A stretch of 9,589 nucleotides of DNA, from contig CAZLDQ010000217.1 in the NCBI GenBank assembly GCA_964558295.1, positions 1 through 9,589 on the forward strand, read 5' to 3'. A model generated the notes under the pieces. It made no database searches, was not told the origin of the DNA, and saw only the letters and a list, made by a program, of their open reading frames with translations. This DNA is from JBDKTH01 sp964558295 (lineage in GTDB: Bacteria; Planctomycetota; Planctomycetia; Pirellulales; Thermoguttaceae). How positions within the stretch are numbered: position 1 is the first letter of the stretch; every line of letters starts with the position of its first letter. Below, in pieces: positions 1 to 7,951 of this stretch. Made by a program: the position numbers and the translations under genes.

Positions 1-18
1 AGGAGGCCGTCACCTACC

Positions 19-1026
19 TTAGCCGCTGTGCCATTTGGGCTGAAACACTACAACCTCCCTGCTTTGATTCTCTTGGATTGTTTCGATACGTTTCTTGACG
101 AGCTCTCTTGGCAAGCCGATCAGTCCAGGCATTGCAGCCGCGTACCAGTGTGCCGCCCGTTGTTGCATGTCAGCTTTGTCGCGTCCTTCGCGTTTCGCGG
201 CCAGATCCCACCAGGCGTCACCGATTGCGGCTTGCTGTTCGGCGGTCTTTGCCCCTTGGATCTCCAACTTGGCCGCGTCCTGAATCCATGCGTCACCGCA
301 CTTGGCCAGTAATGGCAAGCCTTTTTCCCACTCGCCTTTTACGAAGCATAGGTACTTGCCTGCGTTTAGGTTTGCTGATGGGTCGTCGGGTGATTGCTTC
401 AGTTTTTCAATGGAGGCTTTAGCTTGTGCGTACTCTTGCAAAATGCCCGCAATTTTCTCTCTGCATGCCACGGCCCTGCGAATCAATTCGGTATCGCCCA
501 GCCTCCTGGCGAATCGCAGGGCAACATCGACTAGTTCTTGTGCTGTATCCAGGTCGTCGGCCCTGATTGACTCGTCAGCCAGCGTCAAGATGCTATTGAT
601 AACGGAAGCGGTTTGGCGGCCCGCCGACTTTGATGCCTTGAGAATGATGCTTGCTCGCAATTCTCGTCCGTCAATCTTGTACGAACCAGCCAGTTGGTCA
701 ACAACCCTAAGCGCCAACTCAAGATCGCCAGCCTGCGACGCTAAATCTTGGGCCGTCTTTAGCAGGACAAACCTTGAAGCCGTATCATTCCGAGAATTTG
801 CTGCGATTTGGATCAGCTTTTCCGCCAAAGCGGACCTCTGCGCGGGCGTTTTGGCAGCCTTTATCTCGGCTCCGTACACCTCAGCAACAAGTGCATTGGA
901 CTTCTGGATTGTCAAATCGTCAGGGATCGCCGCTTGATTGGACACCTGTTGCGGCAAAGCAGCATGGCATCCACCAAGCACAAATGCCACCAAAACCACA
1001 ATGCGGCATAGCAATGATATACTCAC
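19..1026 (-). CDS. Predicted outer-layer lipoprotein of a planctomycete-type family
   Basis: The product has a hydrophobic signal segment ending in a lipobox (VLGGC), so it is probably exported and lipid-anchored at Cys20 in this numbering. The rest is alpha-helical and Ala-rich, resembling degenerate TPR-type helical repeats. The C-terminal half contains YLCFVKGEWEKGLPLL, GDAWWDLA and RAAHWYAAAMPGL, a signature I associate with a family common in Planctomycetota; its function is unknown to me. I chose the GTG at 1024-1026 because AAGGA lies 8 bases upstream. A TTG at 1042-1044 (GGAG 8 bases upstream) would add six residues, and no in-frame ATG exists before the upstream stop. A promoter-like TTGACA overlaps that TTG, which makes the start uncertain. 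About 335 residues. The gene stands alone, with 600 bases of non-coding sequence upstream. Confidence 0.8.
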   Translation of the reverse strand: MSISLLCRIVVLVAFVLGGCHAALPQQVSNQAAIPDDLTIQKSNALVAEVYGAEIKAAKTPAQRSALAEKLIQIAANSRNDTASRFVLLKTAQDLASQAGDLELALRVVDQLAGSYKIDGRELRASIILKASKSAGRQTASVINSILTLADESIRADDLDTAQELVDVALRFARRLGDTELIRRAVACREKIAGILQEYAQAKASIEKLKQSPDDPSANLNAGKYLCFVKGEWEKGLPLLAKCGDAWIQDAAKLEIQGAKTAEQQAAIGDAWWDLAAKREGRDKADMQQRAAHWYAAAMPGLIGLPRELVKKRIETIQENQSREVVVFQPKWHSG

Positions 1027-1044
1027 GGTAATATTCCTTGTCAA
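1016..1044 (-). promoter_or_regulatory. Sigma70-like promoter match overlapping the lipoprotein start
   Basis: On the minus strand a perfect TTGACA (1044-1039) is followed after exactly 17 bases by TATATC (1021-1016). A transcript from it would begin near position 1009, inside the signal-peptide codons. It therefore cannot serve the annotated lipoprotein unless that gene starts later. It may be chance or drive something else. Confidence 0.2.
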
Positions 1045-1633
1045 AACACATGCTCCAGCTTCCTTGCGTTTACTGCACTACCGTGCTATCCAACACCACC
1101 AATCTAGCGCGTATTAGGAGTGCCAGACAAGCCCCCCGGATTGATGGGGTTGTCGTTGGGTTTACGAGAACAACAAGGAGGCGTTCGGGTACCTCCTGGC
1201 CAAAAACTTTGCTCGTATCCGGCCCACGGATCTGCTAGGCTCCAGGAAGGATCTGAATCGGCGGATTCATACGTAAGAAGACAGAAGCCCCATGAAACAT
1301 CCCTCGCAAGAACGAATCGCTCTGGAGCAGGGCAAGCGGCGTTCTCCGCGCCCGGTTTCCCCGCGGGTGTCTTGGTGGCATTGCGCGAGCCCTTCTCTGA
1401 ATGCACGCCCTGCCCCGCCCGATCTCCCAGCCCCCCGGGAGGAAATTTCCCCTGGTGTCTCTGAGGCTTTGTTGATGAAAAACACTCGCGCCCTCATGGG
1501 GGTGGCTAGCGCAACGCAAGGAGTTGGTGATGGGGCTTGCCCGCACGAAGCGAGAAGATTACGAAAGCACGAGAGCCTGAAACATGGTCGGTTGTCGGCC
1601 GCCATGCGTTCGGCTGCCCGCCCCGGTTCTGCC
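1045..1633. other. 589-base intergenic stretch without a supported gene
   Basis: Several frames are open here on both strands, but none has a convincing start, ribosome binding site or recognisable protein composition. What can be seen is small structure: a hairpin AGGAGG/CCTCCT with a 10-base loop (1176-1197), a hairpin TGAATC-GGCG-GATTCA (1254-1269), and a 10-base palindrome GGAAATTTCC (1441-1450). None is followed by a T tract, so I see no clear terminator for the AAA ATPase gene that ends at 1634. A promoter for the lipoprotein gene must lie somewhere here or at its edge; I could not place it. Confidence 0.5.
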
Positions 1634-2998
1634 TTACTTTCGTGTTGTCGAGCTTTCGTGATTGTTCCCGTTTGCCATGCCCGAAACGACCGTAAAGTAG
1701 CTGGGGACGACGCGGTCGAAATATTCGGGACGCATTTCCGTGGCCAACTCGTTGTAGACGCAGTAGTTGTGGACCTGATTGAGCAGGTCGCGGGGATGGC
1801 AGCGGCGCAGGGCACGGCCATACGGCCGGTAGTGCTTTTCGATCAGGTAGTCGACCACTTCCTTGCGGTAGTCACACTGGAACGAGGCGGCGTAGAGCTT
1901 GAAGATGCGGTGATACTCGTCGACGCTCGGGTCGCCGATCTCGATTTTGTAGGGAATGCGCCGCAAGAAGGCTTCGTCGACCAGGTCGCTCGGCTCAAGG
2001 TTTGTCGAGAAGATGATCAACTGTTCAAAGGGGACTTGAATCTTCTTGCCTGTGGAGAGTGTCAGAAAGTCCATCCGGTTTTCCAACGGGATGATCCAGC
2101 GGTTGAGCAGTTCCTCCGGCTCGACGCGTTGGCGCCCGAAGTCGTCGATCAGCAGGCAGCCGCAGTTGCTTTTGACTTGCAACGGGGCTTCGCTGACATT
2201 GGCGCGGGGATCGTGGCGGATTTCCAGGTTTTCCATGGTCATCTCGCCGCCAACTACGACCGTCGGCCGGCGGACCCGTATCCAGCGGTGATCGTGCTCT
2301 GTGGCTTTCAGCAGGCTATGTTCCTGCGTCTTGACGGCTTGGTGATAGGCCTGGTCGTAGATCTTGATCAGTTGCCCGTCCTCGGTGATCGCATGGGGAA
2401 GCCAGATCTCCTGGCCGAAGCAAGCCGTAATCCGCCGGGCGAGCGTCGACTTGCCGTTGCCCGGCGAACCATAGAGGAACAGCCCGGCCCCCGAGTTTAC
2501 GGCCGGTCCAAGACTTTCAAACAAGTTGGGGTCGACCGAAATATCGGCGAACGCATTCTCCAACTGATGCCGCTTGGGCGCCTCGGCCCGGATGGTTTGG
2601 GCGTCGACGGAGACCACGTAGTCGGCCAGCGGCACGGGCGCAGGACCGACATAGCCGCAGGTGCTCATCGCTGCCTGGGCTCGCTCTCGGCCTTGCTCGG
2701 TGAGCATGTAGTAATAGTCGTTCACTGGAGCAGACGCCGTATGAACGAGGATCTGACGCGTACGAAGCGACTGAAGCAGACCTTCGAGGATTCCAAACGG
2801 CAAGCAAATCTGTTCGGCGATGGCTCGCCCACAGGCATGACCGACCACGGAAAGGTATTTGAGCACCGACGATTCGATCATCGACGTGGGCAGCCCGGTT
2901 TCTTCCAGGGTTCGCGGTGGAGCTGGATGAAAGCATTCGTCTGAGAGAATTGCGGCTAGAAGTGGGCTGCACGCGGAGTCCTGAGCGATTGTTGACAT
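1634..2998 (-). CDS. AAA-type ATPase with N-terminal winged-helix-like region
   Basis: About 454 residues. Residues 35-110 look like a winged-helix region (a helical segment, then YYYMLTEQGRERA). The ATPase core shows Walker A GSPGNGKST (177-185), Walker B CLLIDD (281-286), a sensor-1-like FSTN (330-333) and an FLRRIPY stretch (344-350) with candidate arginine-finger residues. The C-terminal helical part (about 360-430) is typical of an AAA lid. The protein is probably a cytoplasmic ATPase; its substrate cannot be read from sequence. I chose the ATG at 2996-2998, with AGGA about 10 bases upstream. A GTG at 3097 would add 33 residues of poor composition. It follows the RACo-like gene by about 100 bases on the same strand, so co-transcription is possible. 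I know similar proteins from planctomycetes but no established function. Confidence 0.88.
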   Translation of the reverse strand: MSTIAQDSACSPLLAAILSDECFHPAPPRTLEETGLPTSMIESSVLKYLSVVGHACGRAIAEQICLPFGILEGLLQSLRTRQILVHTASAPVNDYYYMLTEQGRERAQAAMSTCGYVGPAPVPLADYVVSVDAQTIRAEAPKRHQLENAFADISVDPNLFESLGPAVNSGAGLFLYGSPGNGKSTLARRITACFGQEIWLPHAITEDGQLIKIYDQAYHQAVKTQEHSLLKATEHDHRWIRVRRPTVVVGGEMTMENLEIRHDPRANVSEAPLQVKSNCGCLLIDDFGRQRVEPEELLNRWIIPLENRMDFLTLSTGKKIQVPFEQLIIFSTNLEPSDLVDEAFLRRIPYKIEIGDPSVDEYHRIFKLYAASFQCDYRKEVVDYLIEKHYRPYGRALRRCHPRDLLNQVHNYCVYNELATEMRPEYFDRVVPSYFTVVSGMANGNNHESSTTRK

Positions 2999-3099
2999 AG
3001 AGAAATTGTCCTGATGGGGGGGCGATCTCCAGACGGCTGGCTGCACCATGGGCCATATCAAGCTTAGGTCAAAATCGCTCGGGGCGGACGGATCCACCG

Positions 3100-4956
3100 C
3101 TAGCGGGGTGCGGCTGGGAAGATCATTGCCTCGGCAAACGCGAGGCTGAACTCGGGATCCCGGGAGAGATCGAGATGGGTGGTACGGCGGGCCAAGGCTT
3201 CGGCTTGTTCCCTTGCTTGGCGAGAAACGGCCACCAGGCGGGCCCCCGCCAGCGAGGTGTTGCCTTGGTAACGTATTCGCTCGCCGGGGATTTCCGGCGG
3301 GAGCAAGCCGATTCGCTGGGCGTTGGTCCGGCGGATGAAGTTGCCAAAACCGCCGGCGATCAGCACCCGGTCCAAGTCGTCTGGCCTGAGTCCTGTGCGT
3401 TTCAAAAGAATGCGAAGCCCTGCCCGGATGGCCCCAGCGGCCAATTGCAGTTCCCGGAAATCGCGTTGGGTAACCACGATCGGCCTCCCTGTGGCGGTCT
3501 CCTTCTCCGATGCCAAGAGGAAGGCCGCTTGGCCGCCATATGGAACGATCCGGTGGCGCAGATCAGGGAGGAGGTTGGCGGGCAAGTCCTCTGGCATGCG
3601 GAGCCGTCCTTCGGGCGACAGGACACCGTGCTGGAGCAACTCGGCGGTCAAATCGATCAAGGCCGAGCCGCACAGACCGATGGGCGGTGCATTGCCGATC
3701 ATCTGGGTGTGCAGGCGGCCATCGACATGAACACGTTCGATTGCTCCCATGCTGGCCCGCATCCCGTGCGAGATTCTCGCTCCTTCGAAGGCCGGACCAG
3801 CGGCGGTGGAGGCCGCCCAGAGTTGGCCCTCGGCACACAGCACGATCTCGCCGTTGGTGCCGATATCGACGAGTACGGTTGGGCTCGTGGCCTCGGCCAA
3901 CGCAGTGGCGAGAATGCCTGCGACTGTATCCCCCCCCACGAATCCGCCAATGACCGGCATCACGAAGATGCGACCACGCGGATGAATCCGAACGCCAAAC
4001 TCAGCAGCGTACGACCAGAGGCTGTCACCCGTGGCCGGGACAAACGGAACTTCGCCCAGCGGCGTAGGATCGATCTGGCAGAGGATCTGTTGCATCGTGG
4101 TGTTGCCCGATACAGTCATCTCGTAGATCTGGTGCCGGTCGATGCCTGCTTGCTGGGCCAGCACGCCGACCATCTCATCAATCGCCGTGGTCACGGCTCC
4201 GTGCAACTCCTGGAGCCCTCGCTGCGGGTAGCGTTGGATATGCACGATCCGCGACAACACGTCATCGCCAAACGACGTTTGCGGATTGAGTCGGGAAGTG
4301 ACGGCCAATTCTTGGCCCGAATTGAGGTCCACAAGCATTGCCACGAGTGTCGTGGTACCCACATCCAAGGCGACCGCATAGCTGGTCGATCGCGTATCTC
4401 CCGGCTCAAAATCGAGAAAGTGCTCGCCGGCAAGAACGGCAGTTCCACGGAAACCGTTCTGGCGCAAACGCCCGGGCAATTGGCGAAGCACGGCAAGATC
4501 CATGGTCACCGGCCCCAACGCTTCGTGAAGCCGGTTGCGGTCGGGCTGATCGTTCTCGCGGTCGGGGGGGGGCAACGCCAGGTACTGCTTGCGGATCACT
4601 GGATCGGGGATCGGCGACCCGGCGTCTGCCGTGTGGGTAAGAATCTGATGGCTGGAGGCTTGCACGGAACTCTCGGGGATCTCGACCGTCATCGGCCCAT
4701 GGACAACCGTCTGGCAGGCCAAGCGGAAGCCTTGGGCGAGTTCCTCGGGCCGGAAGGCGCGTTCTTCAGCTGCCCCCGGCGCGGCCGCCCCCTGTCGGAT
4801 GATAATACGGCACTTCTGGCAAACCCCGTCGCCGCCACAGGGTACCTCCAACGCCAGTCCAGCCTCCAATGCCGCCTCGATCACGCGGGTTCCGGGATGC
4901 GCGCGGACGGTTCGCCCCAGAGGCTCGAAGGTGACCGAGTGGGCGGAATCGGGCAT
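3100..4956 (-). CDS. RACo-like [2Fe-2S]/ASKHA ATPase (reductive activator of corrinoid proteins family)
   Basis: 618 residues. The N-terminal 95 residues form a plant-type [2Fe-2S] ferredoxin domain with ligands C40, C46, C49 and C81. The C-terminal part (about 190-578) is an ASKHA ATPase fold: DVGTTT (198-203) as phosphate-1 loop, TVSGNTTM (281-288), VDIGTNGE (363-370), GLCGSALID (427-435) and AGGFGNF (534-540). This order is that of RACo and related DUF4445 proteins, which use ATP to drive electron transfer that returns inactive Co(II) corrinoid protein to Co(I) for methyl transfer. No methyltransferase or corrinoid protein is in the window, so the partner is unknown. The ATG directly follows the LysR stop codon (TAAATG), and a strong AAGGAGG (4968-4962) sits 5 bases upstream inside the LysR gene. 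Translation is therefore probably coupled. The family call is firm; the exact target is inference. Confidence 0.92.
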   Translation of the reverse strand: MPDSAHSVTFEPLGRTVRAHPGTRVIEAALEAGLALEVPCGGDGVCQKCRIIIRQGAAAPGAAEERAFRPEELAQGFRLACQTVVHGPMTVEIPESSVQASSHQILTHTADAGSPIPDPVIRKQYLALPPPDRENDQPDRNRLHEALGPVTMDLAVLRQLPGRLRQNGFRGTAVLAGEHFLDFEPGDTRSTSYAVALDVGTTTLVAMLVDLNSGQELAVTSRLNPQTSFGDDVLSRIVHIQRYPQRGLQELHGAVTTAIDEMVGVLAQQAGIDRHQIYEMTVSGNTTMQQILCQIDPTPLGEVPFVPATGDSLWSYAAEFGVRIHPRGRIFVMPVIGGFVGGDTVAGILATALAEATSPTVLVDIGTNGEIVLCAEGQLWAASTAAGPAFEGARISHGMRASMGAIERVHVDGRLHTQMIGNAPPIGLCGSALIDLTAELLQHGVLSPEGRLRMPEDLPANLLPDLRHRIVPYGGQAAFLLASEKETATGRPIVVTQRDFRELQLAAGAIRAGLRILLKRTGLRPDDLDRVLIAGGFGNFIRRTNAQRIGLLPPEIPGERIRYQGNTSLAGARLVAVSRQAREQAEALARRTTHLDLSRDPEFSLAFAEAMIFPAAPR

Positions 4957-5883
4957 TTATGCCTCCTTCGATGCGGTACTGTCTTCCAGGGCTTGCTCGT
5001 TGCGTTGGACCTCTTGGAGAAGCTCGACAAACTTAGAGGCCGTTGGCGTAAAGACTTTGCGCTGTCGGTGGATGATGCCGATTGGACGTTGCAACTGCGG
5101 CGCGATCAGCCGGATGGCGGTCAGCGTGCCGGTCTCCACCTCGCGACGCACCGTCGGCTCGGGCAGGATGCTGATTCCCGCGCCAATCCCGATAGCCTGT
5201 TTGATCGTCTCGATGTTATCGAACTCCATCACAACCCGCACCGAAACCGATCGTTGCCGCAAGTAGCGGTCGATCTCCTTGCGGATGAACAGATCCCGAT
5301 CAAACGTGATAAAATCCTCGTCGCGCAGATGTTCGGCCGTCACCGCCTTGCGACTGGCCAGCGCATGTTGTGGGTGGCAGACCAATACCATCCGTTCCGA
5401 ACGCAACGGAATGACGGCAATGTCGGGCGAGGCGATTGGATACGAGACGATCCCCAGGTCCACCTCCGAGTTGATCACAGCATCATAGACCTTATTGGGC
5501 CGCAGGAACTCCAGGCGAACTTTGGCCTTCGGAAAACGGCGCATGAAATCCTGCATGCAACGACTCATATCGTGCAAGCCGACCGAGTAGATCGCCGCCA
5601 CCCGGACCAAACCGGTGATCTCCTTGCGAAGCGAGCGGACACGCGCCTCCACTGCGTCGTAGACCTCCAAGACCTCGCGGAATCCCTCGTAACAGGCTTG
5701 TCCCTCCGGCGTCAGCACAAAGGGGCGTTTGCTGCGGTCGACCAGTTGCACGCCGAAATGCTGTTCCATCCGATGGACGGATTGCGTGGCCGCCGACTGG
5801 CTCACCTCGTTGGCCGCCGCACCGCGCGAGAAGCTCTGATGCTGGACCACGTCGCAGAAGATGCGCAGGGTTTCGATATTCAT
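4957..5883 (-). CDS. LysR-family transcriptional regulator
   Basis: 308 residues, the usual size of the family. Residues 1-60 are the winged helix-turn-helix (MNIETLRIFCDVV, then SQSAATQSVHRMEQHFG and LVDRSKRPFVLTPEG). Residues 90-295 are the periplasmic-binding-like effector domain (GLVRVAAIYSVGLH, DLGIVSYP, IGIGAGISILPE). The spacing and sequence resemble CysB/Cbl-like and other LysR regulators; the ligand cannot be named. The start is fixed by the typical LysR N-terminus, but no Shine-Dalgarno precedes it, and a plausible -10 box ends only 6 bases before the ATG, so the mRNA may be leaderless. It is the first gene of an apparent operon with the RACo-like gene, which it probably controls together with itself. 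Confidence 0.95.
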   Translation of the reverse strand: MNIETLRIFCDVVQHQSFSRGAAANEVSQSAATQSVHRMEQHFGVQLVDRSKRPFVLTPEGQACYEGFREVLEVYDAVEARVRSLRKEITGLVRVAAIYSVGLHDMSRCMQDFMRRFPKAKVRLEFLRPNKVYDAVINSEVDLGIVSYPIASPDIAVIPLRSERMVLVCHPQHALASRKAVTAEHLRDEDFITFDRDLFIRKEIDRYLRQRSVSVRVVMEFDNIETIKQAIGIGAGISILPEPTVRREVETGTLTAIRLIAPQLQRPIGIIHRQRKVFTPTASKFVELLQEVQRNEQALEDSTASKEA

Positions 5884-5912
5884 AAGGATATCTTATCATA
5901 AGCTGTACTTAT
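5882..5912. promoter_or_regulatory. Tandem LysR-type operator, two ATAAG-N5-CTTAT palindromes
   Basis: Two perfect 5-bp inverted repeats with 5-base centres occur at 5882-5896 and 5898-5912, 16 bp start to start, so they lie on nearly the same helix face. Each contains T-N11-A, the classic LysR-type binding motif. The distal copy fills the spacer of the candidate promoter, and the proximal copy covers the -10 box and touches the start codon. Binding there would block RNA polymerase, which suggests negative autoregulation by the adjacent LysR protein. The repeats are seen directly; the bound protein is inferred. Confidence 0.6.
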
Positions 5913-5918
5913 CATCAA
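5890..5918 (-). promoter_or_regulatory. Candidate promoter of the LysR-RACo operon (leaderless)
   Basis: On the minus strand TTGATG (5918-5913) and TAAGAT (5895-5890) are separated by exactly 17 bases; each matches the sigma70 consensus at four of six positions. The ATG follows the -10 by 6 bases, which places the expected transcription start at or next to the start codon. That agrees with the missing Shine-Dalgarno. Confidence 0.45.
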
Positions 5919-6049
5919 GGATTGCCCAGGTTAGAAGAATCTGTCACGCCTCGTTTGGGACGACGTCTTGCCGACGGGACGCCCCCTCTCTTCACGCTTC
6001 GGGGGGGCTCATTGGTTCTGGGAATGGCCGTACCTGTTGCATGAGTTGC

Positions 6050-6078
6050 TTGCCGCTTCCACGAGCGGGTGCTACCAT
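6050..6078 (+). promoter_or_regulatory. Candidate promoter of the 6117 gene
   Basis: TTGCCG (6050-6055) and TACCAT (6073-6078) are separated by 17 bases, each with four of six consensus matches. A start near 6085 would give a 30-base leader containing the ribosome binding site GGGGAG at 6104-6109. Confidence 0.3.
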
Positions 6079-6116
6079 TGCGACAAGAGGAGACTATAAG
6101 TGCGGGGAGCGACAAG

Positions 6117-6791
6117 ATGCCCAGTTATCAGGTTTCGATTGTCGACCGACCAGCCGGCTGGGCCCCCACAACGCTGGATGATGTGCCGGCCGAGTCGAGC
6201 AGGCTGCTGGAAACACTGACCAGTGATGATGATCTCTTCACGGCGGTTCGTCAGGCGATTGAGTTTAACGAAAAGACGCAGCAGAGCGATCGTTCCCGTT
6301 GGGCAGTGGTGGTTGAGCCTGGATCTAGGGGCAAAAAGTGGCGCAACGCCCGGTTGTGTACCCCGCTGAGCTACAGTGTCACCTCGATTTGGTGGCCAAG
6401 CGGTTGGGAACCCGATTCCCCCCTCGATGTGCCGAATTGTGTCTGGAAGAGCCGTGGGGATGTAGCGGATCAGCGGTTAACCTATCCCCAAGCATTGGCG
6501 ATTGTCCGTGGGCTGAACTCTCAAGGGATGGCCTACGCCGACATGTTGTGGTACGTGATTATTGCTGTTGAAAACGAACCGGTGGCTCAATCCGTTGCGC
6601 ACGATGCGGCTGGCGCAGAGAGCACCGTGGAAGTCCGCCGGCTCCACGTGGTGCGGCCCGAAGAGGGTGGGGGACGAGGGGACTGTTCGCATTGCCCAGC
6701 CCGGAGTTTCCGCTGTGCCCAGGAGGATTGGATCACATTGGAACAGAACCTTCACCGCAGTCGGACCCGAGTATTGCCATCCGAATCGTGA
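6117..6791 (+). CDS. Hypothetical protein with C-terminal CxxC-x6-C
   Basis: 224 residues from the ATG at 6117, chosen because GGGGAG lies 7 bases upstream; an upstream start at 6069 would lack this. I do not recognise the family. It has no signal peptide or membrane segment, so it is probably cytoplasmic. The middle is Trp-rich (SIWWPSGWEP, about residues 90-100; later MLWYVIIAVENEP). The C-terminal 45 residues hold CSHCPARSFRC (C180, C183, C190), which could bind a metal with one further ligand, but three cysteines alone do not prove this. The C-terminal stretch after residue 170 is less protein-like than the rest, so a frameshift there cannot be excluded. The gene is divergent from the LysR operon and ends about 80 bases before a terminator. 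Confidence 0.7.
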   Translation: MPSYQVSIVDRPAGWAPTTLDDVPAESSRLLETLTSDDDLFTAVRQAIEFNEKTQQSDRSRWAVVVEPGSRGKKWRNARLCTPLSYSVTSIWWPSGWEPDSPLDVPNCVWKSRGDVADQRLTYPQALAIVRGLNSQGMAYADMLWYVIIAVENEPVAQSVAHDAAGAESTVEVRRLHVVRPEEGGGRGDCSHCPARSFRCAQEDWITLEQNLHRSRTRVLPSES

Positions 6792-6872
6792 TGCCCAAGA
6801 GACGCTGAGATCTATTCAAGATGGGGGGGATAGCCTGGGAACCGGCGTTGCCCTCTGGCTTGGCGCAAGGAA

Positions 6873-6901
6873 AAAGGGCGGCATGTGGAATGTCGCCCTT
6901 T
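6873..6901. terminator. Bidirectional Rho-independent terminator
   Basis: AAAGGGCGGCA (6873-6883) pairs with TGTCGCCCTTT (6891-6901) through 11 pairs including one G-U, with a 7-base loop. Flanking A's on the left (6871-6875) give a T tract to transcripts coming from the right, and TTT follows on the plus strand. It lies between the converging genes ending at 6791 and 6994 and would serve both. Confidence 0.75.
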
Positions 6902-6993
6902 CTGCATGGGGTGAACCGATGCTATTTTTAACACTCCTGCGAGTCATAACCCGTTCGGTTTGGCCGTACATGGGCGCCGCAGGGAGTTGAGTG

Positions 6994-7197
6994 TTACTCC
7001 TTCTTGTCGGCAGGCTTCTCTTCGGCGGCCTTTTCGCCTGCCTTTTCGCCCGCAGGAGCCGCTGCCTTCTCGCCACCAGCCGGGGCTTCAACGCCGGGTT
7101 CTTGGGCGGGCGTCTTGGGCTTCTCTTCTGCCTTCTGCGCACACCCCACGAACAAAGCGACGCCGAGCAAAACGGCAAACAATCCGAACTTCTTCAT
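6994..7197 (-). CDS. Small Ala/Glu/Lys/Pro-rich lipoprotein
   Basis: 67 residues. MKKFGLFAVLLGVALFVGC is a textbook lipoprotein signal peptide with lipobox LFVGC, so the mature protein starts at Cys19 and is membrane-anchored. The mature part is low-complexity and charged, made of Ala, Glu, Lys and Pro with imperfect repeats of a GEKA/EEKP type, and is probably disordered. I chose the ATG at 7195-7197 because GAGAGGT lies 6 bases upstream and the signal peptide begins there; a longer frame to 7260 adds residues of no signal character. Function unknown; such small lipoproteins are common in planctomycetes. It appears to be transcribed alone and to end at the shared terminator at 6873-6901. Confidence 0.8.
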   Translation of the reverse strand: MKKFGLFAVLLGVALFVGCAQKAEEKPKTPAQEPGVEAPAGGEKAAAPAGEKAGEKAAEEKPADKKE

Positions 7198-7743
<546 letters not shown>

Positions 7744-7833
7744 TTCTCCAAAAACGGCCGCTAGCAGAGCTTCAGAGAACACTTAAACCCTTTGGCAGTA
7801 ACGGGTTATCTAATTTCTGGTAGTGCTGTCATA

Positions 7834-7896
7834 TTGTGACCAAATACGCTGTTTTGGGCTGTTTTGGGGTCCGTTTGGTCACAAAATGGTCACAAA
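7834..7896. repeat. Cluster of short inverted and direct repeats (possible integrase arm sites)
   Basis: TTGTGACCAAA (7834-7844) is the exact inverse of TTTGGTCACAA (7874-7884). TGGTCACAAA occurs twice, at 7876-7885 and 7887-7896, 11 bp apart. Between them CTGTTTTGGG is repeated head to tail (7849-7858, 7859-7868). Three copies of one 10-bp word in two orientations, 90-150 bases from the junction, fit arm-type sites of a tyrosine recombinase or operator sites of an element regulator. Confidence 0.6.
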
Positions 7897-7928
7897 GTTT
7901 TTCGCGTAGTGTGTCACGCGCAGACCGT

Positions 7929-7934
7929 TATAAT
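7929..7934 (+). promoter_or_regulatory. -10 box of the 8055 gene
   Basis: A perfect TATAAT. No good -35 lies 16-18 bases upstream, so an activator may be needed. An inverted repeat CGCGT/ACGCG (7903-7907 and 7916-7920) occupies the -35 region and could be the binding site of a regulator. The expected start near 7941 gives a leader of about 115 bases. Confidence 0.4.
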
Positions 7935-7951
7935 CTAGTTGCTGGGTGGGG

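Noticed and set aside
1267..1821. Minus-strand open frames across 1104-1821
   Set aside because: They overlap each other and the end of the AAA gene, have low-complexity Arg/Ser/Pro composition, and show no start signals.
1292..2944. A 550-codon plus-strand open frame
   Set aside because: Mostly antisense to the AAA ATPase gene, with no domain or ribosome site. The part over 1292-1633 is not protein-like enough to stand alone.
3175..5901. A 908-codon open frame on the plus strand opposite the LysR and RACo-like genes
   Set aside because: It is exactly antisense to two well-supported genes, which share one frame with no gap. The open antisense frame follows from their codon use, and its product has no recognisable domain.
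5979..6008. GCCCCC/GGGGGC inverted repeat between the LysR gene and the 6117 gene
   Set aside because: It has a long loop and no T tract, and lies between divergent genes, so a terminator makes no sense there.
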